Assembly (NCBI RefSeq): GCF_042685265.1
Contig: NZ_JBHUMX010000036.1
Source: Oceanobacillus_B kapialis
Lineage (GTDB): Bacteria > Bacillota > Bacilli > Bacillales > Amphibacillaceae
Length of the DNA: 64,000 nt
Strand: one strand, 5' to 3'
Part shown: in pieces, positions 43,193 through 52,231 of the stretch
Numbering within the stretch: position 1 is the stretch's first letter
How the letters are laid out: each line of letters begins with the position of its first letter
Program-made: the position numbers and the translations under genes
Notes under the pieces: model-generated
The model's database searches: none
The model's input: the letters and a program-made list of their open reading frames with translations, nothing else
Told to the model about the DNA's origin: nothing

Positions 43193-44224
43193 TTATTCCA
43201 CAGCATTTTCCACGATAGAAAATGCTTTTTGTTCACAGTTTATTTCTGCCATTGCCCCGTACGGAAGAATAAACTTTGGTTCGGTGTGACCAAAATTCAG
43301 ATTATACAGCACTGGCATGGTTTCCAATCCATTTTCTTTAAGCACTAAGCGAATTGATTCCTTATATGCATCATAATGTTCTTCATCCTTTGGCTTGCCA
43401 AAAATGATCCCATTCACTTGATCTAAAATTCCTTGTGCAGCATAATTACGCAGCCAATAAACGAGAAATTGCGGTGATGGTTTTTCCTCCGATGTTTCAA
43501 AGAACAGAATCGCATCCTCCCAAGAAGCTTTCTCTGGCCATATTTCCGTCCCTTTGGCGAACTCTAACACTTCGATACACCCTCCAATTAAACGGCCTCT
43601 AACTACCCCTTCTCCCTGAAGTAATTCATATCCATGGTTTGCTTGTCTTTTCCTTGCTGTATGTTTATTGGCAATATCCCACTCCAAAAACTCGCTAGTC
43701 CAATTGTTTGCTGGCTGAATGTCGCCAACTGGGCTATCCTGAAACAGTGTGCTGCGAATATGATTTATCGTATAGTCATCTATTCCGACATTCTCCGCAA
43801 AATCTGTCAAAATCGCGGGTCCATAGAAGGAAGAAAGACCAGCCCTGTGACAAAGCAAATGCGAGATCGTTACATCGGAATAGCCCATAAATATTTTGGG
43901 ATTATTGCGGATGATTTCAAAATCAATATACGGGAGCATACGTATACTGTCATCTCCGCCGATATTTGCAATAATTGCTTTAATACTCTGATCTTGAAAA
44001 GCATCCATCAGATCCTGTGCACGGGCCTCTGGATGGGCGTCGATATATGCCGATCCTTTTAAGCTATTTGACATGGCTACAACCTCAAGACCAAAAACTT
44101 CCTTAAGTCGCTGAGCCCCTTGCTCATAGCGCCACTTTAAGTCCGGGTCACCTGCTCCGCCCGAAGAAGGGCTAACTGTTGCAACCTTATCCCCGCACTG
44201 TAATTTTTTCGGTTTAGTTAGCAT
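43193..44224 (-). CDS. S66-family peptidase (LD-carboxypeptidase/MccF-like)
   Basis: The 343-residue protein is a serine peptidase of family S66. Visible are KVATVSPSSGGAGDP at the N-terminus, the nucleophile elbow IFMGYSDVTISHLL at about residue 110, FYGPAILTDFAEN, GRLIGGCIEVLEFAKGTE, and the C-terminal FGHTEPKFILPYGA with the catalytic His. Members cut muropeptide LD-bonds or, in the MccF branch, detoxify microcin C-like aminoacyl nucleotides; the long form without signal fits MccF-like proteins. An in-frame ATG at 44233 abuts the AAGG motif, so I choose the ATG at 44224. Confidence 0.87.
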   Translation of the reverse strand: MLTKPKKLQCGDKVATVSPSSGGAGDPDLKWRYEQGAQRLKEVFGLEVVAMSNSLKGSAYIDAHPEARAQDLMDAFQDQSIKAIIANIGGDDSIRMLPYIDFEIIRNNPKIFMGYSDVTISHLLCHRAGLSSFYGPAILTDFAENVGIDDYTINHIRSTLFQDSPVGDIQPANNWTSEFLEWDIANKHTARKRQANHGYELLQGEGVVRGRLIGGCIEVLEFAKGTEIWPEKASWEDAILFFETSEEKPSPQFLVYWLRNYAAQGILDQVNGIIFGKPKDEEHYDAYKESIRLVLKENGLETMPVLYNLNFGHTEPKFILPYGAMAEINCEQKAFSIVENAVE

Positions 44225-44239
44225 GTTTCTCATCCTTTC

Positions 44240-44971
44240 TTATTTTTCACAAGAAAATAGCAGAAACAGTGGAATTCTTTCTCTTCTCGCAAATTCTTCC
44301 TCTGTTGAAAAATTTACGCGTTCAGGAGGGCATTCACTAATGTTTTTTATGTGAAATCCTGCTCGAGTTAAAAGGTGAAAATATTCTTCTATTGTTCGAT
44401 GGTATTTCACTACATCTTTGTTCATCCACTGCTCAACCCGTTCTCCTGATTCAAAGTAATTGTCTACATTCCAACTTGATCTTTTCTCATTTCCTGAATT
44501 TCTATTTCGGGAAGCGGTAAGCACGGGGTGTTGTACACTAAATATCAGTCTGCCATTTGGGTGCAATGCCTGATAGATATTGTCAAAAATAGGAGAAAGA
44601 TCTTGTAAATAATGAAAAACAAGTCTGGATGTAATGAGATCAAATGCTTGTTGGGGAAAATTCCATTCCTCAAGTACCGAATGGTGGATAGCGGCTTCTC
44701 GTTCTGCAAGCTGATCTCTAGCAATATTCACCATATTCCGAGAGCCTTCTACTGCTTCATAGCGGGTACAGCCTGCTTCTAAAAGGTCCAAGCCAAATAG
44801 TCCTTCTCCGCAACCTAGATCAAGAATCTTCATGCCTTTCACGTCACCGATAAATTGTCTTAAAACAGGGTACTCCATTACATTGTTTGGACTTTCCTTA
44901 CGATGCCTTCTTGCCATGTAACTGGTATAAAATGTGTCGTTATCATATGCAGCGGATCCTTTATATTCCAA
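44240..44971 (-). CDS. Class I SAM-dependent methyltransferase
   Basis: The 243-residue protein has the SAM-binding motif ILDLGCGEGLFGLDL (about residues 60-75), an acidic loop end at YEAVEGS, and ITSRLVFHYLQDL before the fifth strand. The substrate is unknown. A frame open to 45007 would overlap the upstream DinB gene by 17 bp; the TTG at 44971, with an AAAGGGGGG-type RBS nine bases before it, is the better start. It is in one run with the S66 peptidase gene (15 bp) and the DinB gene. Confidence 0.82.
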   Translation of the reverse strand: MEYKGSAAYDNDTFYTSYMARRHRKESPNNVMEYPVLRQFIGDVKGMKILDLGCGEGLFGLDLLEAGCTRYEAVEGSRNMVNIARDQLAEREAAIHHSVLEEWNFPQQAFDLITSRLVFHYLQDLSPIFDNIYQALHPNGRLIFSVQHPVLTASRNRNSGNEKRSSWNVDNYFESGERVEQWMNKDVVKYHRTIEEYFHLLTRAGFHIKNISECPPERVNFSTEEEFARRERIPLFLLFSCEK

Positions 44972-44990
44972 TCGCTCATTCCCCCCTTTT

Positions 44991-45449
44991 CTATAATCCT
45001 CTGCCAATTAAACTAGCCGATACTGGCTCTGTGTTTAGCTCCCTAGCCCAAACAGAAAGTTGGCCAATATGGTGGATTTCATGGACGATAACATGGGAAA
45101 TAATTTCTTTAGTTTTGTAGGTTTCCTGCTGCCAAGATGCTTTCACCTGTTTTTCCATGTCCACTTCATCCATATCTTTTAGAAAGGAAACCAATTCAGG
45201 CCTTAAAGATGCTGACAATTCTTTGAGAGCTTCTAATGTTTGATAATCGTTAAAGGGAAATTCCACATCTTTTTTACCTTGAATAGCCCGTATCCAGCTA
45301 TATTCCACATCGATAATGTGAAAGAGTGTGAACAAAATACTCCCCACACCACCTGTTCTTTGTTTACTTAATTCACTCGCTGACAGCCGCTCACACCATT
45401 CGAACCATTCGTCACGAACCTGCCAATTATACTCGAACAATTGCTTCAT
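44991..45449 (-). CDS. DinB-family protein
   Basis: The 152-residue protein is a DinB-like four-helix bundle. It has FEYNWQVRDEWFEWCERLS, LFHIIDVEYSWIRAIQGK with the first metal-ligand His, and IISHVIVHEIHHIGQLSVWAREL with the second His pair HxxxH. DinB/YfiT-type proteins bind divalent metal and include bacillithiol or other low-molecular-weight thiol transferases. It begins the small operon that continues with a methyltransferase and the S66 peptidase. RBS GGGGAGG. Confidence 0.88.
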   Translation of the reverse strand: MKQLFEYNWQVRDEWFEWCERLSASELSKQRTGGVGSILFTLFHIIDVEYSWIRAIQGKKDVEFPFNDYQTLEALKELSASLRPELVSFLKDMDEVDMEKQVKASWQQETYKTKEIISHVIVHEIHHIGQLSVWARELNTEPVSASLIGRGL

Positions 45450-45557
45450 TCCCTACCTCCCCCTTCTAAATTGAAGCGTTTACTTATTCCCTAGAAGAAT
45501 AATTCATACAATTATTACAATTGTAGCAAAAGAGTAAGAAAATTACAGGCTATTTAA

Positions 45558-45596
45558 AAAAAGAAAATTAGCATCATGCCAATTTTCTTTTCTTAG
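45558..45596 (-). terminator. Terminator of the 45.6-kb methyltransferase gene
   Basis: On the minus strand AGAAAATTGGCAT / ATGCTAATTTTCT forms a long AT-rich hairpin followed by TTTTTTT. Confidence 0.75.
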
Positions 45597-45597
45597 T

Positions 45598-46434
45598 TTA
45601 TCTTGCAGTAAGTGCAACGGTCGATAAGGGGTGTATGGGTAACGTTTCTTTATTTCTTTGCAAAATGCGTAGTTGAGATCGAATTAATTTCTCGAGTTTT
45701 CCAGGAATTTCTGGCAATTGCCTTAATTCTTTTTCGGCGAATTCCAGAACCATGTCCACTTCCCAATCACCGTCTTTTAATTTAGGGGAGTAAATGGATT
45801 CTTCCTTTACCACGTTCCATCCTGCGTCTTTGGCCATATCTTTAATATCTTCCACAGTAAACAAGCTGCGAATGTTTGCTTCACTATCCGTTTTAAATGC
45901 TTCATATTGCGCTTGAAGAAGAACAGCTAAAAGATGTGACTGCTGTTCCACATGTTGAATCGCTGCATCCCACTCTGCAAAGCACAATTGCTTTCCCCAC
46001 CTTCTTGATTTTTTTAAAATCGCAGAAAGTTCTTCAGCAGAACGTAAATACCATGACGCATGCGAGAAGACGATATAATCAAAATGGTTTTCAGGGAAGG
46101 TTACCGTGTCAGCTAATATATTCACTTGAAATTCCATCTTAATTTGATTACCTAATGAAGATGCTACTAAATAGTCCCTTGACTCTCCAAGAGTGACCGG
46201 GCTCCCATAATCAGGACCCGCAATATCCACTGCATAAACTTGCCCCTTTTCACCTGTAAAGTATGCCAGAACAGCAGTAGTATCACCTTGTCCGCAACCT
46301 ATTTCTAAAATTTTGCTACCTGCTTCGATCCCCCACGACTCCACTAGCTTTACTCGATGCTCCGTTTGATTAAACTGAATTTCTCCTTTGACTGCCATAC
46401 AATCTGCTATGTTGGAAACAATAGATGGTGCCAT
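45598..46434 (-). CDS. Class I SAM-dependent methyltransferase
   Basis: The 278-residue protein shows motif I ILEIGCGQGDTTAVLAYF at about residues 40-57, then VYAVDIAGPDYGSP, and FDYIVFSHASWYLRSAEEL as the post-motif helix. It resembles small-molecule methyltransferases in bacilli; no substrate can be named. It is not closely similar to the methyltransferase encoded 1.4 kb away. It is monocistronic with an AGGGGGAG RBS and a terminator. Confidence 0.82.
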   Translation of the reverse strand: MAPSIVSNIADCMAVKGEIQFNQTEHRVKLVESWGIEAGSKILEIGCGQGDTTAVLAYFTGEKGQVYAVDIAGPDYGSPVTLGESRDYLVASSLGNQIKMEFQVNILADTVTFPENHFDYIVFSHASWYLRSAEELSAILKKSRRWGKQLCFAEWDAAIQHVEQQSHLLAVLLQAQYEAFKTDSEANIRSLFTVEDIKDMAKDAGWNVVKEESIYSPKLKDGDWEVDMVLEFAEKELRQLPEIPGKLEKLIRSQLRILQRNKETLPIHPLSTVALTAR

Positions 46435-46563
46435 GAAACTCCCCCTTTTTTAAGTTGCTAAACATATCATATACCTTGTCCTTTAAAATGAGAACAATTT
46501 TCAGATGGAAACAATGCTTATTTTGGAAGACTTGTACGACCAATTTACGGTTAGTTCAAATAG

Positions 46564-46592
46564 TTGCCGGCACTTTCTTTTTGGCGTAGTAT
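46564..46592 (+). promoter_or_regulatory. Promoter candidate of the quinone oxidoreductase gene
   Basis: TTGCCG (46564-46569) and TAGTAT (46587-46592) are 17 bp apart, about 35 bp before the start codon. Confidence 0.4.
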
Positions 46593-46627
46593 AAATTCTA
46601 CAATATACAAATAAAGGAGCGTTGATC

Positions 46628-47605
46628 ATGAAAGCAGTTGTCGTCAATCAACCTGGTGGAGCTGATCAGCTTCATGTACAGAATGTAGAGAAACCTTCTC
46701 CCGAAAAAGGAGAGGTCTTAATAAATGTTAAAACAGCAGCGATTAACCGGACAGACATTATTTCTCGTGAAGGAAAATCTGGTTATATGAACAATCCTAT
46801 TCTCGGTGTAGAGGTAGCCGGGGAGGTAGTAGAAGCTGGAGAAGAAGCAAACATACCCGTTGGCACAAGAGTGATGGGGCTTGTCAACGGTGGAGGCTAT
46901 GCGGAATATGCAGTGATGCCAGCAGATCGTGCCATGGTTGTTCCTGATAAATTAAGTTTTGAGGAAGCGGCTGCCATTCCAGAAGTATTTCTTACCGCCT
47001 ATCAAACCTTATTCTGGTTAGGGAATTTGACTAAAAATGAAACAGTATTAATTCACGCAGGCGGAAGTGGCGTTGGAACCGCTGCTATCCAACTGGCCCG
47101 TCAATTAACCAATGCGAAAATCATTACCACAGCTGGTTCACTGGAAAAGCTGGACTATTGCCATTCACTTGGTGCAGATGTAGGAATTAATTATAAAGAG
47201 CAGGACTTTGCAGAAGAGGTTTTAAAAGCCACAGATAATGCCGGTGCTGACGTAATCCTCGACTTTATTGGTGCTTCTTATTGGGAGAAAAACCTAAAAA
47301 GCATCGCCGTAGATGGGCGTTGGGTTCTAATCGGTGTGCTAGGTGGAAGTAAGGTAAATGACATTGAACTTATGTCCCTTATGGCCAAGCGAGTGCATTT
47401 AAAAGGTACCCTCCTCACCCCTAGAAGTGATGACTATAAAAAAGAGTTAACGAAGGATTTTGCTAAACATGCCTTACCTCTCTTTGAAAAAGGTAAGCTA
47501 AAAGCAATTGTAGACCGCGTATTTCCTATGGAAGAAACCGGTGACGCCCATCGCCACATGGAAGCTAATAAAAACATTGGAAAAATCATTGTAGAGATGG
47601 AGTAA
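46628..47605 (+). CDS. Zinc-independent MDR-family NAD(P)H:quinone oxidoreductase
   Basis: The 325-residue protein belongs to the medium-chain dehydrogenase family of quinone oxidoreductases (QOR/PIG3 type). It has NRTDIISREGKSGY, GVEVAGEVVEAGEEA, AAIPEVFLTAYQTLF, and the nucleotide-binding loop HAGGSGVGTAAIQLAR at about residues 145-160. The catalytic zinc ligands are missing, as normal for this branch. It reduces quinones or enones with NADPH in the cytoplasm. The ATG at 46628 has GGAG nine bases upstream; TTG 46622 is unlikely. Confidence 0.88.
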   Translation: MKAVVVNQPGGADQLHVQNVEKPSPEKGEVLINVKTAAINRTDIISREGKSGYMNNPILGVEVAGEVVEAGEEANIPVGTRVMGLVNGGGYAEYAVMPADRAMVVPDKLSFEEAAAIPEVFLTAYQTLFWLGNLTKNETVLIHAGGSGVGTAAIQLARQLTNAKIITTAGSLEKLDYCHSLGADVGINYKEQDFAEEVLKATDNAGADVILDFIGASYWEKNLKSIAVDGRWVLIGVLGGSKVNDIELMSLMAKRVHLKGTLLTPRSDDYKKELTKDFAKHALPLFEKGKLKAIVDRVFPMEETGDAHRHMEANKNIGKIIVEME

Positions 47606-47649
47606 TGTTGGATTGAGGTGTGGGGCGGCTGGGGCGGCGTGCTAAGTGG

Positions 47650-47815
47650 GGCGCGAGTTATTGGTTGTGGTGCTCTACTTTCTGGGTGTGCTGCGCTACT
47701 TTCTAGCATTAGTGCTCGTCCTTCTGCTGTGCTGCGCGACTCCTTCTCTTGGAGCTCGACTTCATGGCTTTAATGCTCGCCTTTCTGATTGCGAGGCGCG
47801 ACCTCCTGGATAGCG
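47650..47815 (+). repeat. Degenerate 20-21-bp repeat array 6 (about 8 units)
   Basis: Units start at 47650, 47671, 47692, 47713, 47733, 47753, 47774 and 47795, so spacings are 21, 21, 21, 20, 20, 21, 21. The shared pattern is TGCKCGACTTTCT, for example TGCGCTACTTTCTAGCATTAG and TGCTCGCCTTTCTGATTGCGA. Base identity between units is low but the period matches the other arrays. It fills the gap between two convergent genes. Confidence 0.7.
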
Positions 47816-47844
47816 GAAACCCCTACTCTATCACCGCCAAAAAG

Positions 47845-47890
47845 ATCAAAAAAACCCTCCAGCAATCGCATCATATTGCTGGAGGCTCTT
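47845..47890. terminator. Terminator between convergent genes
   Basis: The stem CCTCCAGCAAT / ATTGCTGGAGG with an 8-nt loop, A-run to the left and TCTTTT to the right, overlaps the end of the GNAT-like gene. Confidence 0.88.
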
Positions 47891-48773
47891 TTAATTGATA
47901 CGTAACCCATGCTTCAGTTGATTTAAAAGGAAAGTACTTCATTATTTGCATAGAATATGGATCTGTTGTATCAAATTCTCCTTCCATCTTTTGATAGCCT
48001 GCTTGTTTAGCAAAATTAATTTGACACTTAACAAGATTAGCGAGCAAGTATACTTCCTCATTATTATTTAAACCGCACCATCCGAGTTCTACGGTGCCCT
48101 GACTTGTGGAATGATGGAGGAAGGAATAAGCTAAGAGCCTATCATCCATTTTATCAACAGCTATAAAGCTACCATTTTCGATTAAATCTTCAGCAAATAT
48201 TAGCCCCTCCCATGTTTTAACACCAAGCGTTGCAACGGGATTAATCATATGTGTTCGTTCATAATTTATTTTCACTAATTCAATTAATTGGTGGCGCAAA
48301 GCATCGTTTTCTTTTACTTCCCTTAGAGATAAAATGGAAGATTTCTCTAACTCATTAATATGGCTAGCGGCTAGTTGTTCAACATATAAGCTTGGCATAT
48401 AAGTTTTTCTTACCTCTTTGAAGCCGTATGCTTCATAACTAGCACGTAGCACATGCGAAGGTTCCCATAAGGAAGTCTGAATGGGATAAACGATTTTATT
48501 CCGGGTTAATCTATCTAACAGAGATTTTACTACTACAAAATCGTACCTGTTCTTCTTGTGTACAATTTTGATGTAGGTGCAATATGGGTGCATGGGGTTC
48601 TTCCAGGAGGCAAGTACTGCAATTATTAGATTATTTGCCCAAGCTGTATATGCAAATTGATGACTGGAGCTTTTCACTGTATCCAAAACTCCTTTAACGT
48701 CATCTTGTTGTCCTACCCAATCTTTAGTACTTTTTAAATCTGCCACAACTAAATCCTTTACTTCCACTGACAT
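47871..48773 (-). CDS. GNAT-fold-like protein, unknown substrate
   Basis: The 300-residue protein looks like a tandem GNAT-type protein. The first part has NRYDFVVVKSLLDRL and RASYEAYGFKEVRKTYMPSLYVE, typical of an acetyltransferase end. The second part from about residue 150 has IAVDKMDDRLLAYSFLHHS, GTVELGWCGLNNN and KCQINFAKQAGYQKMEGEFD. A clear acetyl-CoA Q/RxxGxG/A loop is not visible in either half, so catalysis is uncertain. The ATG at 48773 with GGAGG upstream is chosen over one four codons earlier. It is monocistronic. Confidence 0.68.
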   Translation of the reverse strand: MSVEVKDLVVADLKSTKDWVGQQDDVKGVLDTVKSSSHQFAYTAWANNLIIAVLASWKNPMHPYCTYIKIVHKKNRYDFVVVKSLLDRLTRNKIVYPIQTSLWEPSHVLRASYEAYGFKEVRKTYMPSLYVEQLAASHINELEKSSILSLREVKENDALRHQLIELVKINYERTHMINPVATLGVKTWEGLIFAEDLIENGSFIAVDKMDDRLLAYSFLHHSTSQGTVELGWCGLNNNEEVYLLANLVKCQINFAKQAGYQKMEGEFDTTDPYSMQIMKYFPFKSTEAWVTYQLKEPPAI

Positions 48774-48938
48774 ACTATCCTCCACAATTACATTACGAAT
48801 TTTGTCGCATTTTATGTTCTTTTAGCTTGTTTTGTAAAAACTATTGCATTACCTAGCAAAATTTTGCATACTTACTTTTGTGCTTGTGACGAACGTCCTA
48901 AAATTTTTTCATAAAGAAAGAAAAGGAGCATTATCGCT

Positions 48939-49154
48939 ATGATTGTTATAGAACCAATCGATAAGAAACTAAACACTGCAATTATGATGAAACAAGAGGA
49001 AATGCTTGAATACGCAAGACGCTATGGCATGACAGATCCACGCACTGTTACGTGCAGTCAACAGCTTGATCGCATATTAAACAAGCAGGAAAATTCATCC
49101 TTTCCTCTAGCTGCGTACAGTTTAGAAACTTTTTCTGATATGTATGGCTTTTAG
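48939..49154 (+). CDS. Spo0E-like aspartyl-phosphate phosphatase
   Basis: The 71-residue protein is built of two helices and contains TCSQQLDRILN at about residues 42-52, a variant of the Spo0E signature SQELDxLI. Spo0E/YisI/YnzD proteins dephosphorylate Spo0A-P and so delay sporulation. The size fits the YnzD/YisI branch. RBS AAAGGAG precedes the ATG. The presence of such a gene supports a spore-forming host. Assignment rests on the short motif and length. Confidence 0.78.
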   Translation: MIVIEPIDKKLNTAIMMKQEEMLEYARRYGMTDPRTVTCSQQLDRILNKQENSSFPLAAYSLETFSDMYGF

Positions 49155-49160
49155 TACTAA

Positions 49161-50246
49161 TTATATACAAGCCTTCGGGATCCAACCAACTTGACCTTGC
49201 TTGTTCTTTATTAGTACATAGCCATCACAGTCAGCATTTATGATAGATATTACGTCACCTTCTTTTACTGATAAGAAAGTTGAGCTTACATCACTTTTGC
49301 TACGCGTTTCTCTTCCAGAATGATTAAGGTATTCATTTTTCACCCATTGTTTAACTCCAAGATTTTTATTCTCACATAAAGTAAAATACGAGTCCTCCTG
49401 CAAAAACTTAAATTCATAGTTTGGGTAGGTGACAGTGCCAGTGCACCCTGTAGTGTCTTTATGTGTCTGTTCTACAACGGCTTGACTGTATAGATTATCA
49501 ACATACGTAAAGGAAAAACGGTCATTCTCATAGATTACTGCATTCAGCTGGCCATCTCGCTTAATCTGGTTACCACCATCCATCGTTACGATTCTTTTAT
49601 CCATATCGATAATAGGATTATTGGAACTAATTTTATCCGCGGTGTAATTAACCGCAGGCCAGTGACCAACAATAACGGGTTTGTCTGCCTGGTGCCCTTG
49701 CTCATAAAAGGAAGGCATCGCCAAGGCAGACTGCTTGCTCGTATTTTCCCAGTCAGGTCTGTTCTCAATGCCGGCATGGACTATGATGAAGGCATCCGTT
49801 TCATATGCCACTGGCCTACTCCCTAGCCAATCCAATTCACTTGAAAAGTGCTTGCGGTAAAACTCACCAAGTTCCTCAAGGGTTGAAAAGTCTTCCATTC
49901 TCTTTTGGTGATGGTGGAGCATTTCATGTAGTATGGAATGAGGCTGGTTTGCCATATAGTTTTGGATACCTTCGTTGCCTTCAAATACATGTTGGAAAAG
50001 AATATCACAATTGCCTTGTGTGGTAAAAACACGGTCTGATGCCCGTTCTAACTCTTGGACATACCGAACAGTCTCCAAACTGTTCGGCCCTTTCTCACAA
50101 AGGTCACCATCGATAAACAGGTAGTCCTCTGTTGTGTACGCTACTTTTTCTAACAGTCTTTTAAATAATTCTTTGCTTCCATGAATGTCAGAAACAATAA
50201 TCACTCTTCTATCTGCATCTAAATGAAGCTTTTCAATGTGTAGCAT
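49161..50246 (-). CDS. PPP-type metallophosphoesterase with C-terminal SH3-like tail
   Basis: The 361-residue protein has a calcineurin-like phosphatase domain with all metal motifs: VSDIHGS, IDGDLCEKGPN, TQGNCDI (in place of GNHD), VHAGIEN and VGHWP. This is the serine/threonine PPP class (PrpE/ApaH-like). From about residue 325 a region VKEGDVISIINADCDGYVLIKNKQGQVGWIPKACI reads like a bacterial SH3 domain, unusual in a phosphatase without signal peptide. The target is unknown. It ends 7 bp from the convergent Spo0E-like gene and lies 30 bp downstream of argS. Confidence 0.82.
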   Translation of the reverse strand: MLHIEKLHLDADRRVIIVSDIHGSKELFKRLLEKVAYTTEDYLFIDGDLCEKGPNSLETVRYVQELERASDRVFTTQGNCDILFQHVFEGNEGIQNYMANQPHSILHEMLHHHQKRMEDFSTLEELGEFYRKHFSSELDWLGSRPVAYETDAFIIVHAGIENRPDWENTSKQSALAMPSFYEQGHQADKPVIVGHWPAVNYTADKISSNNPIIDMDKRIVTMDGGNQIKRDGQLNAVIYENDRFSFTYVDNLYSQAVVEQTHKDTTGCTGTVTYPNYEFKFLQEDSYFTLCENKNLGVKQWVKNEYLNHSGRETRSKSDVSSTFLSVKEGDVISIINADCDGYVLIKNKQGQVGWIPKACI

Positions 50247-50276
50247 TGTTTATCACCTATTCTCCTATTTTGTGCG

Positions 50277-51965
50277 TTACATTTCATGTGGAGCTTTTAT
50301 GCCAAGTAGGCGTAGCCCTTCTTTAATCACAATGGCCGTACATTCCACTAAGGCCAAGCGACTTGCTTGCTGGTCATCTTCTTGAAGGATTTTACAGTTC
50401 GCATAGTATTTATTGAACTCCCGGCACAGGGAAAGCAGATAAACCGCAATTTCAGATGGTTTAGCCTGTTCATAGCTCTCTTTCACTTTAGTTGGAAAGT
50501 CCATCAGTTTTTTCACAACAGACCAGCTATACACATCTGATAACCCGTCCGTAGGCTCTTCTGCTGAACCATTCGATTTTTGTAGAATGGAGCATGCTCT
50601 TGCATGGGTATATTGCACATACGGTCCTGTTGCACCCTCAAAACGCAGCATATCTTCAAGCGAAAATTCAACAGAGTGCTGAGGATCTGTCTTCAAGTCT
50701 TGGAAAATGATTGCGCCAATCCCGACATCCTGCGCAACTTGAGCTTTGTTTTGCAAAGTAGGATTCTTTTCTTCAATACTTTTCTCTGCCATCTTAATCG
50801 CTTCTTTTAATACGTTCTCTAAAAGGACGACCTTTCCCTTTCTTGTTGACATCTTTTTTCCGTTTTGCAAAATAAAGCCGAATGGAAGATGCTGCAGATT
50901 ATTTGCCCATTCAAACCCTAGTTTCTCTAATACCAGAAACACCTGCTTAAAATGTAAACTTTGCTCGTGACCCACAACATAGACTGATTTGGCAAACTGG
51001 TACGTTTTCTGACGATAGATAGCAGCTGTTAAATCCCTTGTTGCATAAAGGGTTGCTCCATCAGATTTGCGAATGAGACATGGAGGTAAGTCATGCTCCT
51101 CCAACGTGACGACCTCAGCTTCTTTGGAAGTCGACAGCAATCCCTTTTCCTTTAACAAATCAATTGTTTCTTCCATTTTATCATTATAAAATGCTTCGCC
51201 GTTGTAAGAATCGAAGGATACATTCAAAAGTTTATAAATTCCTTTAAATTCCTCCAAAGAAACTTCACGGAACCACTGCCATAATTCCAAAGCTCTTTCG
51301 TTCCCTTGTTCGAGTTTAAGAAACCAAAGTCGCGCTTCCTCTTCTAATTTCGAATCCTTTTCCGCTTCCTCATGAAAACGGACATATAGCTTTAATAGCT
51401 CCTTAATCGGATCTTGGCGTACCTCCTTCTCATTTCCCCAACGATGATAGGCAGAAATAAGTTTGCCAAACTGGGTGCCCCAATCACCTAAATGATTGAT
51501 ACGCACTGGCTGATAACCGCATTTTTCCAAAATATTTGCGTAGGCGTTCCCTATTACTGTGGAACGAAGATGTCCCATCGAGAAGGGTTTTGCAATATTA
51601 GGAGAAGAGAAATCAATCGTTACTTTTTCACCTTTCCCGATATCTTGAGATCCATAAGCTTCCTGTTTTGTTTGAATTTCTAACAAAATTTCCTTGCTAA
51701 CACGTTTTTTATTTAAGAAGCAATTAACGTAAGGACCTTCAGAAACCACTTCACTAAAATAAGGGTCCGTTATTTTAGCAGCAAGATCCTTTGCAATGAA
51801 GGCCGGATTTTTCTTAAATATCTTCGCCAGTTCAAAGCATGGAAAAGCAAGGTCCCCCTGTTCCGGATATTTGGGGAACTCTATTCTCTCAAGTACTTTA
51901 TCCTCCGTTAATAATCCTGCTGTTTCCGCAGCTATTTGATTGGCAAATATCTTTTTTACTTTCAT
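50277..51965 (-). CDS. argS: Arginyl-tRNA synthetase
   Basis: The 562-residue class I synthetase charges tRNA-Arg. It has an N-terminal Add-1 domain, the HIGH-like motif SSPNIAKPFSMGHLRSTVIGN (HLRS form as usual in ArgRS), HLGDWGTQFGKL, QNGKKMSTRKGKVV as the KMSKS region, and the C-terminal anticodon-binding DALR domain. The ATG at 51965 is preceded by AAAGGAG; the frame continues upstream into the T-box leader without an RBS. Expression is controlled by the T-box leader. Bacilli often carry a second argS; I cannot tell whether this is the only copy. Confidence 0.96.
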   Translation of the reverse strand: MKVKKIFANQIAAETAGLLTEDKVLERIEFPKYPEQGDLAFPCFELAKIFKKNPAFIAKDLAAKITDPYFSEVVSEGPYVNCFLNKKRVSKEILLEIQTKQEAYGSQDIGKGEKVTIDFSSPNIAKPFSMGHLRSTVIGNAYANILEKCGYQPVRINHLGDWGTQFGKLISAYHRWGNEKEVRQDPIKELLKLYVRFHEEAEKDSKLEEEARLWFLKLEQGNERALELWQWFREVSLEEFKGIYKLLNVSFDSYNGEAFYNDKMEETIDLLKEKGLLSTSKEAEVVTLEEHDLPPCLIRKSDGATLYATRDLTAAIYRQKTYQFAKSVYVVGHEQSLHFKQVFLVLEKLGFEWANNLQHLPFGFILQNGKKMSTRKGKVVLLENVLKEAIKMAEKSIEEKNPTLQNKAQVAQDVGIGAIIFQDLKTDPQHSVEFSLEDMLRFEGATGPYVQYTHARACSILQKSNGSAEEPTDGLSDVYSWSVVKKLMDFPTKVKESYEQAKPSEIAVYLLSLCREFNKYYANCKILQEDDQQASRLALVECTAIVIKEGLRLLGIKAPHEM

Positions 51966-51985
51966 CTCTTCATCTCCTTTAAAAA

Positions 51986-52210
51986 TTAAAAAAATCCCGT
52001 CTCTATACAGAGACGAGATTACCCGCGGTACCACTCTTTTTGTTCAAATTGAACCAAGCTTGAAATGATTAACGTTCATCACCCGGCACACCCTACTAGC
52101 ACTCGTTCAGGCTGCTTCTCAGAAGTCCGCTTCATTATCTTTGTTCTGTTAGGCTCACACCAAATCCTAACTCGCTTAAGAACCTATGATAACTACTCTC
52201 TTCCTCACAG
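51986..52210 (-). ncRNA. T-box riboswitch upstream of argS
   Basis: On the minus strand the leader ends with the T-box core GGTACCGCGGGTAA, followed by the terminator stem TCTCGTCTCTGTA / AGAGACGGGATTTTT. The stem I distal elements AGCGAG and GGTGTGAGCCTAAC are present. The specifier is most likely CGG (52139-52137), placed before ACTTCTGAGAAGC as in other T-boxes, an arginine codon that agrees with the downstream argS. Uncharged tRNA-Arg should block the terminator and raise ArgRS synthesis. Confidence 0.93.
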
Positions 52211-52231
52211 AATTGTTTTATAATTTTTGTA

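Noticed and set aside
45466..45485. CcpA-like site (GAAGCGTTTAC) upstream of the DinB gene
   Set aside because: Too many mismatches and wrong length compared with the cre consensus.
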